DNA of 64,000 bases from Sarcomyxa edulis (lineage: Eukaryota > Basidiomycota > Agaricomycetes > Agaricales > Mycenaceae): positions 62,001-126,000 of the forward strand of contig QUOL01000001.1 of assembly GCA_009761415.1 (NCBI GenBank). The letters run 5' to 3'. This document shows positions 23,800-35,985 of the stretch, piece after piece; the stretch's first letter is position 1; each line of letters begins with the position of its first letter. Position numbers and translations under genes: made by a program. Below the pieces are notes generated by a model. It saw only the letters and a program-made list of their open reading frames with translations. It was not told the origin of the DNA and did no database searches.

Positions 23800-24099
23800 T
23801 GCCTATCTATCTTATTTTCCTAGTATGCAATAGTGCAACGATAGACGAGGTAAGAGAATTTATATTGCTTCGCTACGCCTCTCCGTATACGACCTATACC
23901 CACGCGCAGTCTTCAGGATCAAGGAGTTCTGCCTATGCACACCGTCTCATTAGCTATTAGCCCAAGCTTAGGTGGTATTTCTCTGACCGGTATCTTATCA
24001 GACGAATTCACGTCAGGCGAAGGTCGCTTTGTTGCTTTTGACCGCCATGAGAAAGACCGTGACGGCGAACCCCAAGCTCTGTCTTCATGATCAATCATC
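23800..24099. other. Intergenic, nothing seen
   Basis: About 300 bp downstream of the SCI1-like gene with no coding or structural signal. Confidence 0.4.
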
Positions 24100-25000
24100 T
24101 GAGCCTGAGCGTTGTCAATGTCAAATCGAAGTACATGAGGTCCATATTGGAAAGATCACGTACTTCTGGAATAGCAGCTGCAGCTGACTGTGTCGAAGAA
24201 CTCTTGGGCAATTGTGCTCTTGGATCATCCTCGGCTTCGATGGGAAAATCGATCTGTAGGGCGATGCGGCATGAGTTTGGCCGTGAGGTTTAAGACCAGC
24301 TGGGGGAAACATACTAGTGTGCTACGTTCCGATTGTGGTGATGGAGGAGTGAAAATCATCACTGTCCCCGGGCGTTCTGCCTGCTTCTAGGAAAGCCAAA
24401 ACAGCAATGTTGGTAACAGAAGATCCGAAGAGGACCATATGATGAACGGAATGGATCTCACATTGAGACGAAAAGTCCTCGCAATGGTAGATCGCACATT
24501 TGTTTTGAACGATTTCGGAGGTTGGGATTGATCGTCTTTGGTGTTCTATGCAGTACGGACACGGTTAGTCAATCAATGAACGAATGGGTCCAAGAACTGA
24601 AGTCCTACAGACCATGCTTGGTTGTGAGCAACGGGAATCAGTCGGTTTTGGTCTGGTAGGTAAAGGTCTTTTCGGGAACGGAATGAAGTGGGGTCATTTA
24701 ATCCGTCCGTCCTGGTTCATATAGCCCCTCAGGAGGAGTAGCAAGAGTAACAGTATTGCTTTGCTGACCCGGTGCCAGCGATTTTTCCACGAATACTATT
24801 CTGTCTAGACCAGCTGGAAAGAGTTCTTGCTTTGTTCCGAGAAGTACAACGCGCTCCAAGGAGCCCTCAGCGCATGGTCATTGGTCACCCTAGTAGAAGC
24901 CATCTCAATAGAACAGGGCAGACGGTGCCGCATTTGGAGAAGGATTGTGCCGTGTATGGGTTCAAGGAGAGAACGATGCGGCGATACTGCATGTAGACAC
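24100..25000 (-). other. Possible unassigned multi-exon gene or gene remnant
   Basis: On the minus strand several protein-like stretches follow one another. Near 24880-24700 an open stretch reads SLERVVLLGTKQELFPAGLD and then IVFVEKSLAPGQQ. A good 3' splice context (branch-like TTGACTAAC then TGCATAG) lies near 24560-24548. After it an open frame of about 70 codons reads through CAIYHCEDFSSQCEIHSVHH and MVLFGSSVTNIAVLAFLEAG to a stop near 24320. Another stretch near 24250-24100 reads RIALQIDFPIEAEDD and PEVRDLSNMDLMYFD. I could not join these into one model, and no family is recognised. It may be a gene with small exons, a decayed gene or chance. Confidence 0.3.
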
Positions 25001-25500
25001 TAGATGCTGGTGATTGTCGGTGGTTCATCGGGCCGCGTTGGTGCAGTGCCTACAATTATTCGCCGCAAGATGACTAGATAGTGCACGTCATGTATGGTGG
25101 ATGAGAGATCAATTACTTAGCTTGTAATCGTGAGGCATGAGAACTGCATAAAAATACTTGAGTATCAGTGTATCGTGGTGTCGCGCCCGGGAAGCGCGAA
25201 TGTATAGGCCCTGCGATGAATACTGAAACGAAGAGATGCTCCGATATACATATGGTCGTGGCTGAAGACAAGGACGGCAGACAGCCGGCGTTCAGAAGTA
25301 GATTTGAACCGCCGAGGTTTGGCCAAGGTTCTCGTTCTCTTCGTCTCACGGGGGCAAAGTTTGAGGATGACATCTGCCACTCAGCAATTATAGATACAAC
25401 ACAGCACCTGATATATATACCTTCGATACCCAATTACATTAGCATACGGTATGCCCAAATACGGAGGAAAAGGCGCACCAAAATACAAAATCAATTATCC
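25001..25500. other. Intergenic, nothing seen
   Basis: 500 bp between the uncertain minus-strand region and the 3' end of the RuvB-like gene. The frame 25168-25638 overlaps the RuvB-like gene antisense and looks non-coding. Confidence 0.4.
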
Positions 25501-27274
<1,774 letters not shown>

Positions 27275-27457
27275 TGCCTGTGATGAAATTCAACATCTTT
27301 TTGAGTCAAAAGAGGGCGAAAACGAGTGAGCAGAGTGGTCCTACCATGATTGAAACTTGAAATGTTGAAGGTGAAATTCAAGACGCGTCCAAGGCGAAAT
27401 GGCAAAATAAATTATTTTGGTCCCCGACTTCCTCCCCACATCGCGGTTTGGCCGCTC

Positions 27458-28761
27458 ATGTTCTCAGCAGCTCGAAGCAGCACCGGGCTGTTTCGAAACT
27501 GTATCCAGTCTCTTAATTCTCAGTTACCACCCGTATCTTTGCGGTCTGGAAATGTGGGCCCACTCGGACGGCATGGACTCGGACAAGCGTCCAATTACGC
27601 TACGCTAGGGGGAAAGTCAATACCTATGAAGAAAAAGGCAGGAAAGGAGGAGACTGCTATGAACATCGCCCTCTCACGGACGACGACCATATTCAAAAAA
27701 TATAAACCCACATCTCCTGGTATTCGTCATCTGCGGCGACCGCTAGTGACCCACCTGTACGAGGGACGTCCCGTACGACTGCTTACTATCCCGAAAAGAA
27801 AGAAGGGTGGAAGGAATGCGCATGGTGTGATTACTGTTCGACATCGTGGAGGAGGGCATAAACAACGCATACGGACGTTGGATTTCACGCGTGAAGCACC
27901 CGGCCCTCATGATGTTGTGCGTATCGAATACGATCCTGGTCGGTCTGCACATATCGCTCTTGTTCGAAACCGAGACCCGAACGTGCTGGGAACAGAGAAG
28001 TGGAGCTATATTATTGCTTCGGAGGGGCTTAGGGCAGGGGACGTAGTCCAGAGTTTCAGGCAGGGTATTCCTGAGGGATTTATACCCGAACCTGAAATGG
28101 ATCCTCAAGAACGTGCTGAACTGGAGGAATACAACAAGTCGAAAGGCGGTACGACATCCGAAAGTGCACAAAATCTCGCTGTTGGTGTCCTTCGTACCCT
28201 CACTGTCAAACCGGGCAACGTACTTCCTCTGAAACTCATTCCCCCGGGCACCATCATCCACAATGTCTGTCTGTCGCCTATCGGACCCGGTCGACTTGTC
28301 CGTTCCGCTGGAACATGGGGTCAAGTTGTGATTCATGAGGAAAAAGGGAAGTATACCCATGTGCGATTGCAGAGCGGCGAGGTGCGGAAGGTTTTGCAGG
28401 AGTGTTGCGCGACGGTTGGCAAGGTCAGCAACGCGACTTGGAAGGACATTCATCTAGGGAAGGCTGGCCGAGCTCGGTGGATGGGTTGGAGGCCATCCGT
28501 TCGTGGTGTTGCTATGAATGCGTACGTTGAGCTCGCCTAAATTTTACTGTTATGTTCGACTAACAATATGGATCTAATAGTAACGACCATCCCCACGGTG
28601 GTGGACGTGGAAAGTCAAAGTCGAACAAGCATCCAGTATCGATATGGGGCTGGGGAACTAAGGGTACGAGGACGAGGAAGCCAGGACCAAAGGGACCCAA
28701 GAACAGTAACAAGTTTGTCGTTCAAGAACGACCAAAGGGTTTCGAAAAGCGTAGTCGCTAG
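27458..28761 (+). CDS. RML2: Mitochondrial large-subunit ribosomal protein uL2m
   Basis: Two exons, 27458-28521 and 28581-28761 (1245 nt, 414 residues). It is a core protein of the mitochondrial large ribosomal subunit near the peptidyl transferase centre. The first ~50 residues ([14 protein letters not shown]...) look like a mitochondrial presequence. The body carries uL2 hallmarks: [58 protein letters not shown]. The second exon supplies the invariant [18 protein letters not shown] and [17 protein letters not shown]. Without splicing the frame would stop at 28540 and lack this motif. The upstream in-frame ATG at 27350 would overlap the RVB2 promoter and is not favoured. Confidence 0.95.
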
Positions 28762-28901
28762 GTTTTATTGCTATCTTTGCTTTTATACATGCAAAGTCAA
28801 ACCTCCAGAACTGATTTCTTTCGTTGCGAAGAGTGTTTCTCCTAGGGACTTGTCAGTGGAATCCAGAGGGTGTTTCATAGATGAACCGACCTTGAGTCGC
28901 G

Positions 28902-29192
28902 TTACTCTTCGTCTTCTTCGTCCTCTTCGCCAGCTTCGTATTTCAACGTCTTTCTAGTCTCCTTGGTCTGCTCCAAACCCCCGACAGCATCCCTCCAAGC
29001 CGTCAGTTCTTCCCCCATAGTCTCCCTCGCCTGTTGGATCGCTCCATGCAGTTCTTCGTAATATGTCTTTTGTGTATTATCGGTAGCGCTAAACTTGAAT
29101 TCTTGTGTCTTCGATGCGCTGAGATTGGCTACCGCTGCCTCTGACCCAGTCGGAGGGTTCAGATTGTAACTGATCGTTATAGATCGCGACAT
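28902..29192 (-). CDS. GON7: Small acidic protein, probable GON7-like KEOPS subunit
   Basis: Uninterrupted frame of 96 residues from ATG 29192. Sequence features: a short beta-like N-terminus (SITISYNLNPP), a central helix (YYEELHGAIQQARETMGEEL), and a strongly acidic tail (GEEDEEDEE). Size and layout match fungal Gon7 proteins, small accessory subunits of the KEOPS/EKC complex, which makes the t6A37 modification of tRNAs. The resemblance is by length and pattern, with no catalytic signature to check, so confidence is moderate. It is convergent with uL2m (141 bp between stops). The frame could extend to an ATG at 29255, but 29192 fits the family start better. Confidence 0.6.
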   Translation of the reverse strand: MSRSITISYNLNPPTGSEAAVANLSASKTQEFKFSATDNTQKTYYEELHGAIQQARETMGEELTAWRDAVGGLEQTKETRKTLKYEAGEEDEEDEE

Positions 29193-29422
29193 GGTAAGAG
29201 GCAAGTCAAATTGTCTATATTGTCTTCCAAGAGCACAGTACACCTTGGATCTCATACCAAATCGGTGGGTTTCTTACTCAAACTCAATAGATAGCCCTTA
29301 GATTCACTGCAATGGTGGTTTCATGTTTTGTCTGTCGCATGGAGAGGCATGGTGGTAAAGAAAAGCATACAACCGGACCAGAGGTAAAAAAAGGTGAACG
29401 AGGAAAACAGAATGATATCCAT

Positions 29423-30073
29423 TTAGATCGTTGTCTCGTAAGGTACGGGGACGATAGTCTGGGGAGCGTTCTGGGATGTGGAAACAGTGCGGGATTCCCG
29501 GGGCTGGACAGGAATACGCTTCAAGTTAATTCGCTCTGTAGAAGAAATTTAGAGGGAGCTCGTCGGAGAGAGAGCAATATAATTTATGACGCACCACCCT
29601 TCTCCTTAGCCACAACATGCGCCTCGTGATTGTGCTTGACCCGATCCAAAAACTCCTGACGACATTTTGAGTGCTTGACGTGCTCAACACGTAGGTTTAC
29701 ACGCTTCTCGAGGTATCGGTTTCCAACGATCTTGTAGACAATGACACCGACTGCGCTTGGGGTAACGTTGTATACGATACCGGTACGCCTATCTGCCCGT
29801 CAGTTCTTCCAATTCCTGAATGCAAGTACTGCACAAAACTCACCCGTGGTAGTATTTATGGGGCATACCCTTTTGCTGGGCAGCGTTGGCCTTGATGTCA
29901 ACAATATCTCCTACATGGTAGTTGATAAGGAATGTGGACATCTTGACGGGGCCATGGTCTATTCCATGATGTTAGTTCCTCCTCCTGTATCAATTACATC
30001 TATAAATCGCACCCTTGAAGCCCCGCTTGAACATGTGGCGGGTACGCGCCCGATAACCATAGGAGTGAGGCAT
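29423..30073 (-). CDS. RPL21: 60S ribosomal protein eL21
   Basis: Four exons: 30073-30013, 29958-29844, 29788-29595, 29535-29423 (483 nt, 160 residues, the usual eL21 length). It starts MPHSYGYRARTRHMFKRGFK, continues HGPVKMSTFLINYHVGDIVD, HKYYHGRTGIVYNVTPSAVG and RVEHVKHSKCRQEFLDRVK, and ends in VPVPYETTI. The last exon is essential; reading through its donor gives a stop at 29584 and a truncated product. Part of the cytosolic large ribosomal subunit. Introns are about 54-59 bp. It is divergent from RPS9. Confidence 0.96.
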
Positions 30074-30299
30074 CTTGAGGACTGCAAGTACGTTGAGAAA
30101 TCGAACAAAAAAAAGGCAGCAAGGGTCTCACAGTCGTTGAGGTCGGTGTTGGCGCAACTAGGAAATATCCAGCATGACCGGATCCGGCATTTCCCGTTCC
30201 CACGCCCGATGTATAGTTATATCCCACGCTTTAGACTTTTTGCAATTGTAGTCTTGTCGCTGGTTCAGGCATTCTCGTAGTCGACATCCTCAAGATAAA
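30074..30299. promoter_or_regulatory. Shared 226 bp region between two ribosomal protein genes
   Basis: The start codons of RPL21 (30073, minus) and RPS9 (30300, plus) flank only 226 bp, which must hold both 5' UTRs and control elements. A GC-rich palindrome, ATGCCGGATCCGGTCAT on the minus strand near 30174-30190, and a TATAGTTATA stretch near 30212 are the visible features. Co-regulation is inferred from the arrangement and from the fact that both products enter the cytosolic ribosome. Confidence 0.5.
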
Positions 30300-31159
30300 A
30301 TGCCCAGGTAATTGCTGTCGGTCTAGAATATATTCGTTGGGTGGTGTGTTGACTTTGTTTCTCATACAGGGCACCCCGGAATCACTCCAAGACGTGAGCT
30401 TTTCACTTGCAAGATCCACTTAGTGGAGGGATTAACACGTTGCTAATAAGCCGTGCCCCATTACCTTGACTTTTACAGTTATAAGGTCCCTCGTCGTCCT
30501 TTCGAGTCCGCTCGTCTCGATGCCGAGTTGAAGGTCTGGATTTCCCCACTCTCAGAGGTATCTGCAAGTCAATCTAAATGTGTCACCTTTTTTCACCAGC
30601 TCGCTGGCGAATACGGTCTCCGCAACAAGCGCGAGATTTGGCGTATCGCTCTCGTCCTATCCAAAATCCGTCGTGCTGCCCGTGAACTCCTCAAGCTCGA
30701 TGACAAGGACCCCAAGCGTCTGTTCGAGGGTAACGCCCTCATTCGTCGTCTCGTTCGTATCGGTGTGCTCGATGAAGCTCGCATGCGTCTCGATTACGTG
30801 TTGGCCTTGAAGATTGAGGATTTCTTGGAGAGACGGCTGCAGACTCAGGTGTTCAAGAGTGGTTTGGCTAAAAGCATTCACCACGCTCGTACTCTCATCA
30901 GACAGCGTCATATTCGGTGCGTTGCGCCATATCCCTCGTTCATCCCATCCAGATCATTTACACCTTTTTGGCTATTCTTAGCGTCGGAAAGCAGATTGTG
31001 AACGTCCCATCGTTCGTCGTCCGTCTTGACTCGCAGAAACACATCGACTTTGCTCTTACTTCGCCATACGGAGGAGGACGTCCTGGTCGCGTCAAGCGCA
31101 AGCGTGCTGCTGCTGCTGCCAAGAAGGAGGAGGGTGGCGACGACGAGGAAGAGGATTAA
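30300..31159 (+). CDS. RPS9: 40S ribosomal protein uS4 (S9)
   Basis: Five exons: 30300-30307 (only 8 nt), 30370-30393, 30479-30533, 30600-30916, 30982-31159 (582 nt, 193 residues). The spliced start is [20 protein letters not shown]. The body has [20 protein letters not shown] and the S4 RNA-binding domain ([40 protein letters not shown]), and the tail is [17 protein letters not shown]. Role: small-subunit assembly and decoding fidelity. The coding start is split over three tiny exons, so simple frame finding misses the first 11 residues. Confidence 0.96.
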
Positions 31160-31393
31160 ACTACTCATCTTTCATCGTCATGTGTCATGTTACTATGTTT
31201 ATGATGCATGCAAAACTTTACCTTTTGGGTTTTCTCATATATTATCTACTGCATGGCTGGTACATTGTATCACTTGCCACCACTACCCACGAACCGTCGA
31301 TTCAGTTCAGGGCAAGAACTGGTAACGAACGTAGACAGACAATATATTCACAAAAATACAACTCCCAAAACAAAGCAAAGCGGAAGGCGAGGA

Positions 31394-32569
31394 CTATTTT
31401 CTTGCAAACGTGATCTAGGAGAACCTCGTTAGCAGACATTCAAACAATCATCCGAAACGGAACACTAACCTTGATCTTGTTCTCTCCGTCCAGTTTGTAA
31501 TTGTGAAGCGTGTCTTTGGCGATAGTTGCGTTTCTCTCGTCCAAGAACTCCACGAAAGCAATGTCCTTTTTGGTAGGGATGAGACGTACTTCGTGGAAAT
31601 TGGAATATCTGTCGAAACCATGAATAAATAGGGAACTTGTAGATGATGCTGATAGATGGAAACACTGACTGAGCGAACAGCGACATGAGTTGCTCTTTCG
31701 TAACGCTTTCTGGTAGATTTTGTAGGAACAGAATCTTGTTTGGAGGGAGGTATTCGTCTGGCATTTGTACATTCGGTCGTTTGGGTGCGGGAGCTGCTGC
31801 CGCGCCATCCACTATAAGACGATGAACGTGAGTCAGACGTAAAGAAGGTAGAAAAGCAGCAATACGGACTTTCTGCTGCGAGCCGTTTCGCTCTGAACTT
31901 CTGCTTCAGTGGGTTCGTGTATCGTGTCTTCTCTGTCAGTTGAAAGCCGTGTCTAGTCAGAACGAATGAGACATGAGGACGGCGGGGTGGACATACTCTT
32001 GTGTTCATTTCTCGTAGCCTTGTGCTCATCGAAATGATCCTCATCCAGCTTCTTCACCACGGCATCCGAGCGTGTCCTTGCGAATGATATTTGCTACGAG
32101 GGGTAAGTAAGACTGACTTGACCTGAAAACGAAGACATACCATAGGTTTTGAATACAAAGGGAACCCCCGGACCTCCTTCATTGCCTTCTTTGCGATATC
32201 TGCCGATTCAAAAGACACAAAAGCCTGCCCCCTCATGCGCAAATTGCTATGTGCGACTACATCCAACACGTCCCCGTATGATTTAAACAGTCCCCGCAAT
32301 GATGCCTTTAGAACTAGAAAAAAACATTCGTAAGCGTAGAGCTCTTGATCTGGTAGATTGTGAGGAGCAATACCATCAATCTTGATCTTCTCGTTCAAGT
32401 TCTGTATATAAAGTGTTTCGGAAACGTACTCAGGTTCTGCTGGTGGTGCTGGGGTAGTTTCTGCGGTGGGATTCGATATTTCTGTAGGCAGTAATGGTTG
32501 CCCCGTGGAAAGGACACCTTGCATAGCATCTTGAGCCGGTATGGGTGGAATAGTTGAGACTTCGGCCAT
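31394..32569 (-). CDS. U1A/U2B''-type spliceosomal snRNP protein, two RRMs
   Basis: Seven exons: 32569-32374, 32313-32141, 32093-31997, 31932-31870, 31811-31670, 31608-31470, 31414-31394 (831 nt, 276 residues). Proteins of this family bind stem-loops of U1 and/or U2 snRNA. RRM1 has RNP2 LYIQNLN and RNP1 RMRGQAFVSF, with GLFKSYGDVLDVV between them; RRM2 has RNP2 LFLQNLP and RNP1 DIAFVEF, ending KIKITFARK. The linker is basic and then Ala/Pro-rich (DGAAAAPAPKRP). One gene probably covers both U1A and U2B'' roles, but the sequence cannot decide this. The 21 nt last exon restores the ITFARK end. It is convergent with RPS9 and divergent from the methyltransferase gene. Confidence 0.92.
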
Positions 32570-32857
32570 GATCGTTGAGGAGAAACGTCTGAGTCGGACT
32601 CCAGATCGAAGGGAAGCCTTTGACAAACACGTGCGCCCATCTACGTACAGCCACTTTTCACTTTCACTCTTCTTGACTCTTTCCACCCACAACCACCTTT
32701 CAAAATGCCCGCGATGCTACGCTGACGGCTTGGGATACCACCAATATCCCGAGCCATTGCAAACTAGAGCAACACCCTAGACTTATAGAGAGAAACCACT
32801 GATTTATAGAGATTATTAGACGCTAAAGATTTTCTCAATCTCATCTAGAGGCCACCC

Positions 32858-34129
32858 ATGGATCCTATCGTATCACCTACTTCGTTTCTTCCGCCCCTTA
32901 CTAGACTTGCAGAGTGTCGCCCATCTCAGATCAAGGATGCTCTGCAGAGTTTACGCAGCCTCTACTGGCCTCCAGCACCCGCCATCTCACTTCCTGTCAC
33001 CAACCTCAAATTTCGTCGTCGAAAGCGAGGGATACTGTCCGATAAAAAGCTAACACTCGTCCCTGATTCCGGTTATGCCTCTGCAGAGGAAGAGGGCGAG
33101 GATAGTTCTACCTCCGACATCGACGTGCTGCGCTCTGACCCTTTCGAACGCGCATTTGCTATCAAATGGATAACTGGGTTCATCAGGCGCTCTGATACCT
33201 GGATGAGCTCCGAAGTCTGTTCTTCCACGCCTGACCTTGACGAAGTCGTTGATGAAGCGACCTCCATCCTCTCCTCGTTTTCAGCTGGTGACAAGGCCGA
33301 GGACGGCACGAGTGTTTCTCTCACCCGAACGTTCACTTTTCCTTTCAACCATCCACATCATTCCGAGCTCGATTCGACCGTTGGAAAAATCACTGTCGAA
33401 CTGAACGACGCCCCACTTTCTGATACAGACCACACGTCGGTTGGTCTTCAATCCTGGGCCAGCTCGATCTTGATGGCAGAAAGGATGTCTGCGGAACCAC
33501 AGGAATTCGGGTTGACGCGAAGCAACGGTAGTCCGTTGCGGGTGCTGGAACTAGGTGCTGGAACGGGAATGCTTAGTATCGTCGTCTCCAAGATCCTACA
33601 AGCTCAAGTCCTACAGAAGGTCATGGACACTGTAGTAGCCACTGATTACCACCCGGACGTCCTCTCGAACCTCACGCTCAATCTTCGCACTAACCATCTC
33701 GACCAAGCCGTCGATGTCCGTCTCCTAGATTGGGAACATCCAGAATCGTTCATGTCTTCGTCCACAACTTTGTTTGAGACGATTTTAGCCGCGGATGTCA
33801 TCTATCATCCAGAGCACGCACGGTGGATCAAACGGTGTGTCGAACGTCTCCTAGTGCCACCTTCTATCTCCACGGAGGGGGGCGTTGGTCATAACGGTGG
33901 CGTCTTCTACTTGATGATTCCCCTCCGGTCGACTGGGCGACACGAAGGAATGGACAAGACAGTCCACGAGATATTTGGGGATGCAAGCGGGGCCATTGAA
34001 GAGAAGCGTGATACATTAAGATTGGGGGTGATACATTGGGAGGAGGTGGGGAGGAAGGGGAATGTGGGGAGGGCGGATGAGTGTGGATACAAGTTATTCA
34101 AGATCGGGTGGATTCACGAGAACTACTGA
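32858..34129 (+). CDS. Class I SAM-dependent protein methyltransferase (Methyltransf_16 family)
   Basis: Intronless frame of 423 residues. Motif I is LRVLELGAGTGMLSIV (about residue 228), followed by the acidic loop VATDYHPDVLSNL and the post-motif LAADVIYHPEHARW, the layout of the METTL21/EFM lysine methyltransferase family. The preceding segment LQSWASSILMAERM is also typical. These enzymes methylate lysines of elongation factors, ribosomal proteins or chaperones. By architecture this resembles yeast Efm2, but the substrate cannot be read from sequence. The N-terminal ~200 residues are family-specific, with an acidic stretch (EEEGEDSSTSDIDV). It is one of few intron-free genes in the window. 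Confidence 0.82.
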   Translation: MDPIVSPTSFLPPLTRLAECRPSQIKDALQSLRSLYWPPAPAISLPVTNLKFRRRKRGILSDKKLTLVPDSGYASAEEEGEDSSTSDIDVLRSDPFERAFAIKWITGFIRRSDTWMSSEVCSSTPDLDEVVDEATSILSSFSAGDKAEDGTSVSLTRTFTFPFNHPHHSELDSTVGKITVELNDAPLSDTDHTSVGLQSWASSILMAERMSAEPQEFGLTRSNGSPLRVLELGAGTGMLSIVVSKILQAQVLQKVMDTVVATDYHPDVLSNLTLNLRTNHLDQAVDVRLLDWEHPESFMSSSTTLFETILAADVIYHPEHARWIKRCVERLLVPPSISTEGGVGHNGGVFYLMIPLRSTGRHEGMDKTVHEIFGDASGAIEEKRDTLRLGVIHWEEVGRKGNVGRADECGYKLFKIGWIHENY

Positions 34130-34822
34130 CGCTTACTAGATACAAGGTACTTCAGATCCTGTATCGAATAATACAGAGCCGGCCGACACTGTCGAAGCGG
34201 AGACTGCAGACTCTCTGAGTTCAATATCCCGGAGTACTAAAGAGAGACACCTTGGAGACACCCATAGCATCGCCGCCATCACAATTAGCTGTTGTGTTCT
34301 ATCTATTGCGTCGTACAGCTCTCAACACTTGGTAGATCACAGTCGCTTGACAGCTGCACGTTATCAGGAGAAATTACACTTTTCAAGGCAAGTGGCGCGA
34401 CAGTACGAGCAGAGGTTAGTGTCAAGAATACTGGGGTACACGAGCATGGCATCGCAATCAATTAAAACTTTGCAAATTTCGTCAAAGACCGATGGCACGT
34501 GATGGGGGACGCGTTACGCGTCGGTTACGCGCACAAAGTCTCAGTCTATTAGTCTACCCGATGAGTAATTACAGAGTTGTGTAAGATATTACATTTATAC
34601 AGACAAAGACTCACTAGTTTCGCATTCAACGCAACCCCTCTAATGTAAATCTAGACCTCGTTCCATTCTCACCGTCCACATTTCTTGTCTGAAGTATGGC
34701 CCACCAACAGGGGGAACCGTAAGCTCCTAAAAACGATCAACGGTGCCAACATATGATTCGTTCTCCACCTGCCTGCGTATAGCCACATACCCGAACCAAG
34801 ATGGGTGATATCTCACCCACCC
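34130..34822. other. Intergenic, nothing recognised
   Basis: About 690 bp between the methyltransferase gene and the phosphotransferase pseudogene. It includes a short CGCGTTACGCGTCGGTTACG tandem-like stretch near 34512-34531. No gene is seen. Confidence 0.45.
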
Positions 34823-35470
34823 TCAATCGATGATCCACAGTCGGTCGTCTAAGCCTACAATGATATCTTGGGGGTCGAGATTCCAATGTGTAGGAACAAG
34901 AGGTGAGGAATCGTCAAAAAGATCTTCCTTGACGGGTCGTCGCCGGGGATCTTGTCGATGTCCAACATCAAAATATGTCTTTCGTTGCAGTAGTTCGACA
35001 AGTCCGCGTTCGGGTTCAAACTGGCCGAAGATGGGCGATTGACATACTCGCGGTTGCTCGCTAAGTGGCCCGAGGGTGTCGTAGGAGATGACATCAGCCA
35101 ACGAAACTGGAGGACATAGCGGCGCAAGGTATAAGCTACGCGAATCTTCCTCCATACCGAGAAAGTCGACCAGACTTGAGCGAGAGGGTGACCATCAATA
35201 TGGTCCATGACGATGAGGTAGTTTATTTCGCGTTTGATAATGCGGCGAACCCGCGGCACGGGGATGGTCTGTGGAAGACCTCAATCATAAAAACGGCTTC
35301 CGCAGCATAGCATATTCCTGGTAGCCCATCTCTCAAAATCATGCGATGCTTTCGCTACCGTGTGAGGGGTGATCTGCAAAGATGACAAAACTTGGGAGTC
35401 TCAACACATTCCTCGTAAGTTTGACAAGTTCCTCTGCGGTTGACCTGTCTATATCTGATGTCTGTGATAC
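34823..35470 (-). pseudogene. Decayed APH-type phosphotransferase/kinase-like gene
   Basis: Reading across frames recovers a fungal aminoglycoside-phosphotransferase-like protein: ITPHTVAKASHDFERWATRN, then IPVPRVRRIIKREINYLIVM, DHIDGHPLAQVWSTFS, then GPLSEQPRVCQSPIFGQ in another frame, ERHILMLDIDKIPGDDPSRK back in the first, and DDSSPLVPTHWNLDPQDIIV in the other. At least three frame changes are needed and no introns account for them. The catalytic loop, normally HxD...N, reads H-W-N-L-D-P-Q-D, so the catalytic Asp position is changed. The frame stops right after LWIID, where intact relatives continue. It is therefore non-functional. The 5' end is not defined. Confidence 0.75.
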
Positions 35471-35985
35471 CTCCCTCACATTAGCAAGGACACGCAGATT
35501 CATTCATGATCTACTCACGAGCGAACTTGCTCTGTCTGAAACAAAAGCGGATAGGATTAAGTGCAATACGTCGGCAACGATGCACAACGATAGATGTACC
35601 GACCAATGACACATCTCAAAAGGTGTCGCTATATGCATCATTGTCTCTGATTGGAGATGTCGAACACAAAGTAAAGGCTCACAAGACTTGACGATGAATT
35701 CATCTTCGCAGAAGTATCCGAAGATTCTAACACCTTTGGTTTTCTATACAATTTCTCTGTCGGAGTTGCATGCGTATATAGAAGACATCTAACAGCGGAG
35801 AATCTTGTATAATTGTTTTGAGTTGGTACTTGACGATGAGGGGCGAAAGCAAGGACGAAGCGAGCGTCTCGTGCCCGGCCAGTGAGCGTCTAAACTTGAT
35901 TCCTACCGTGACGCCGACGGCGCCTTGCTCACACTCCTTCCTGATCAATCCCTCCGTTTTGTAGGAAGACGTTGGTCAACGGGAC
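35471..35985. other. Intergenic, promoter side of the DUF726 gene
   Basis: About 515 bp with no recognisable gene. A few short frames (35382-35609, 35727-35948) have no familiar content. Further decayed pieces of the phosphotransferase gene may extend into the first part. Confidence 0.4.

Noticed and set aside
29584..29595. Stop at 29584 as the natural end of eL21
   Set aside because: It gives 126 residues and lacks the conserved C-terminus; splicing to 29535-29423 gives exactly 160 residues ending VPVPYETTI.
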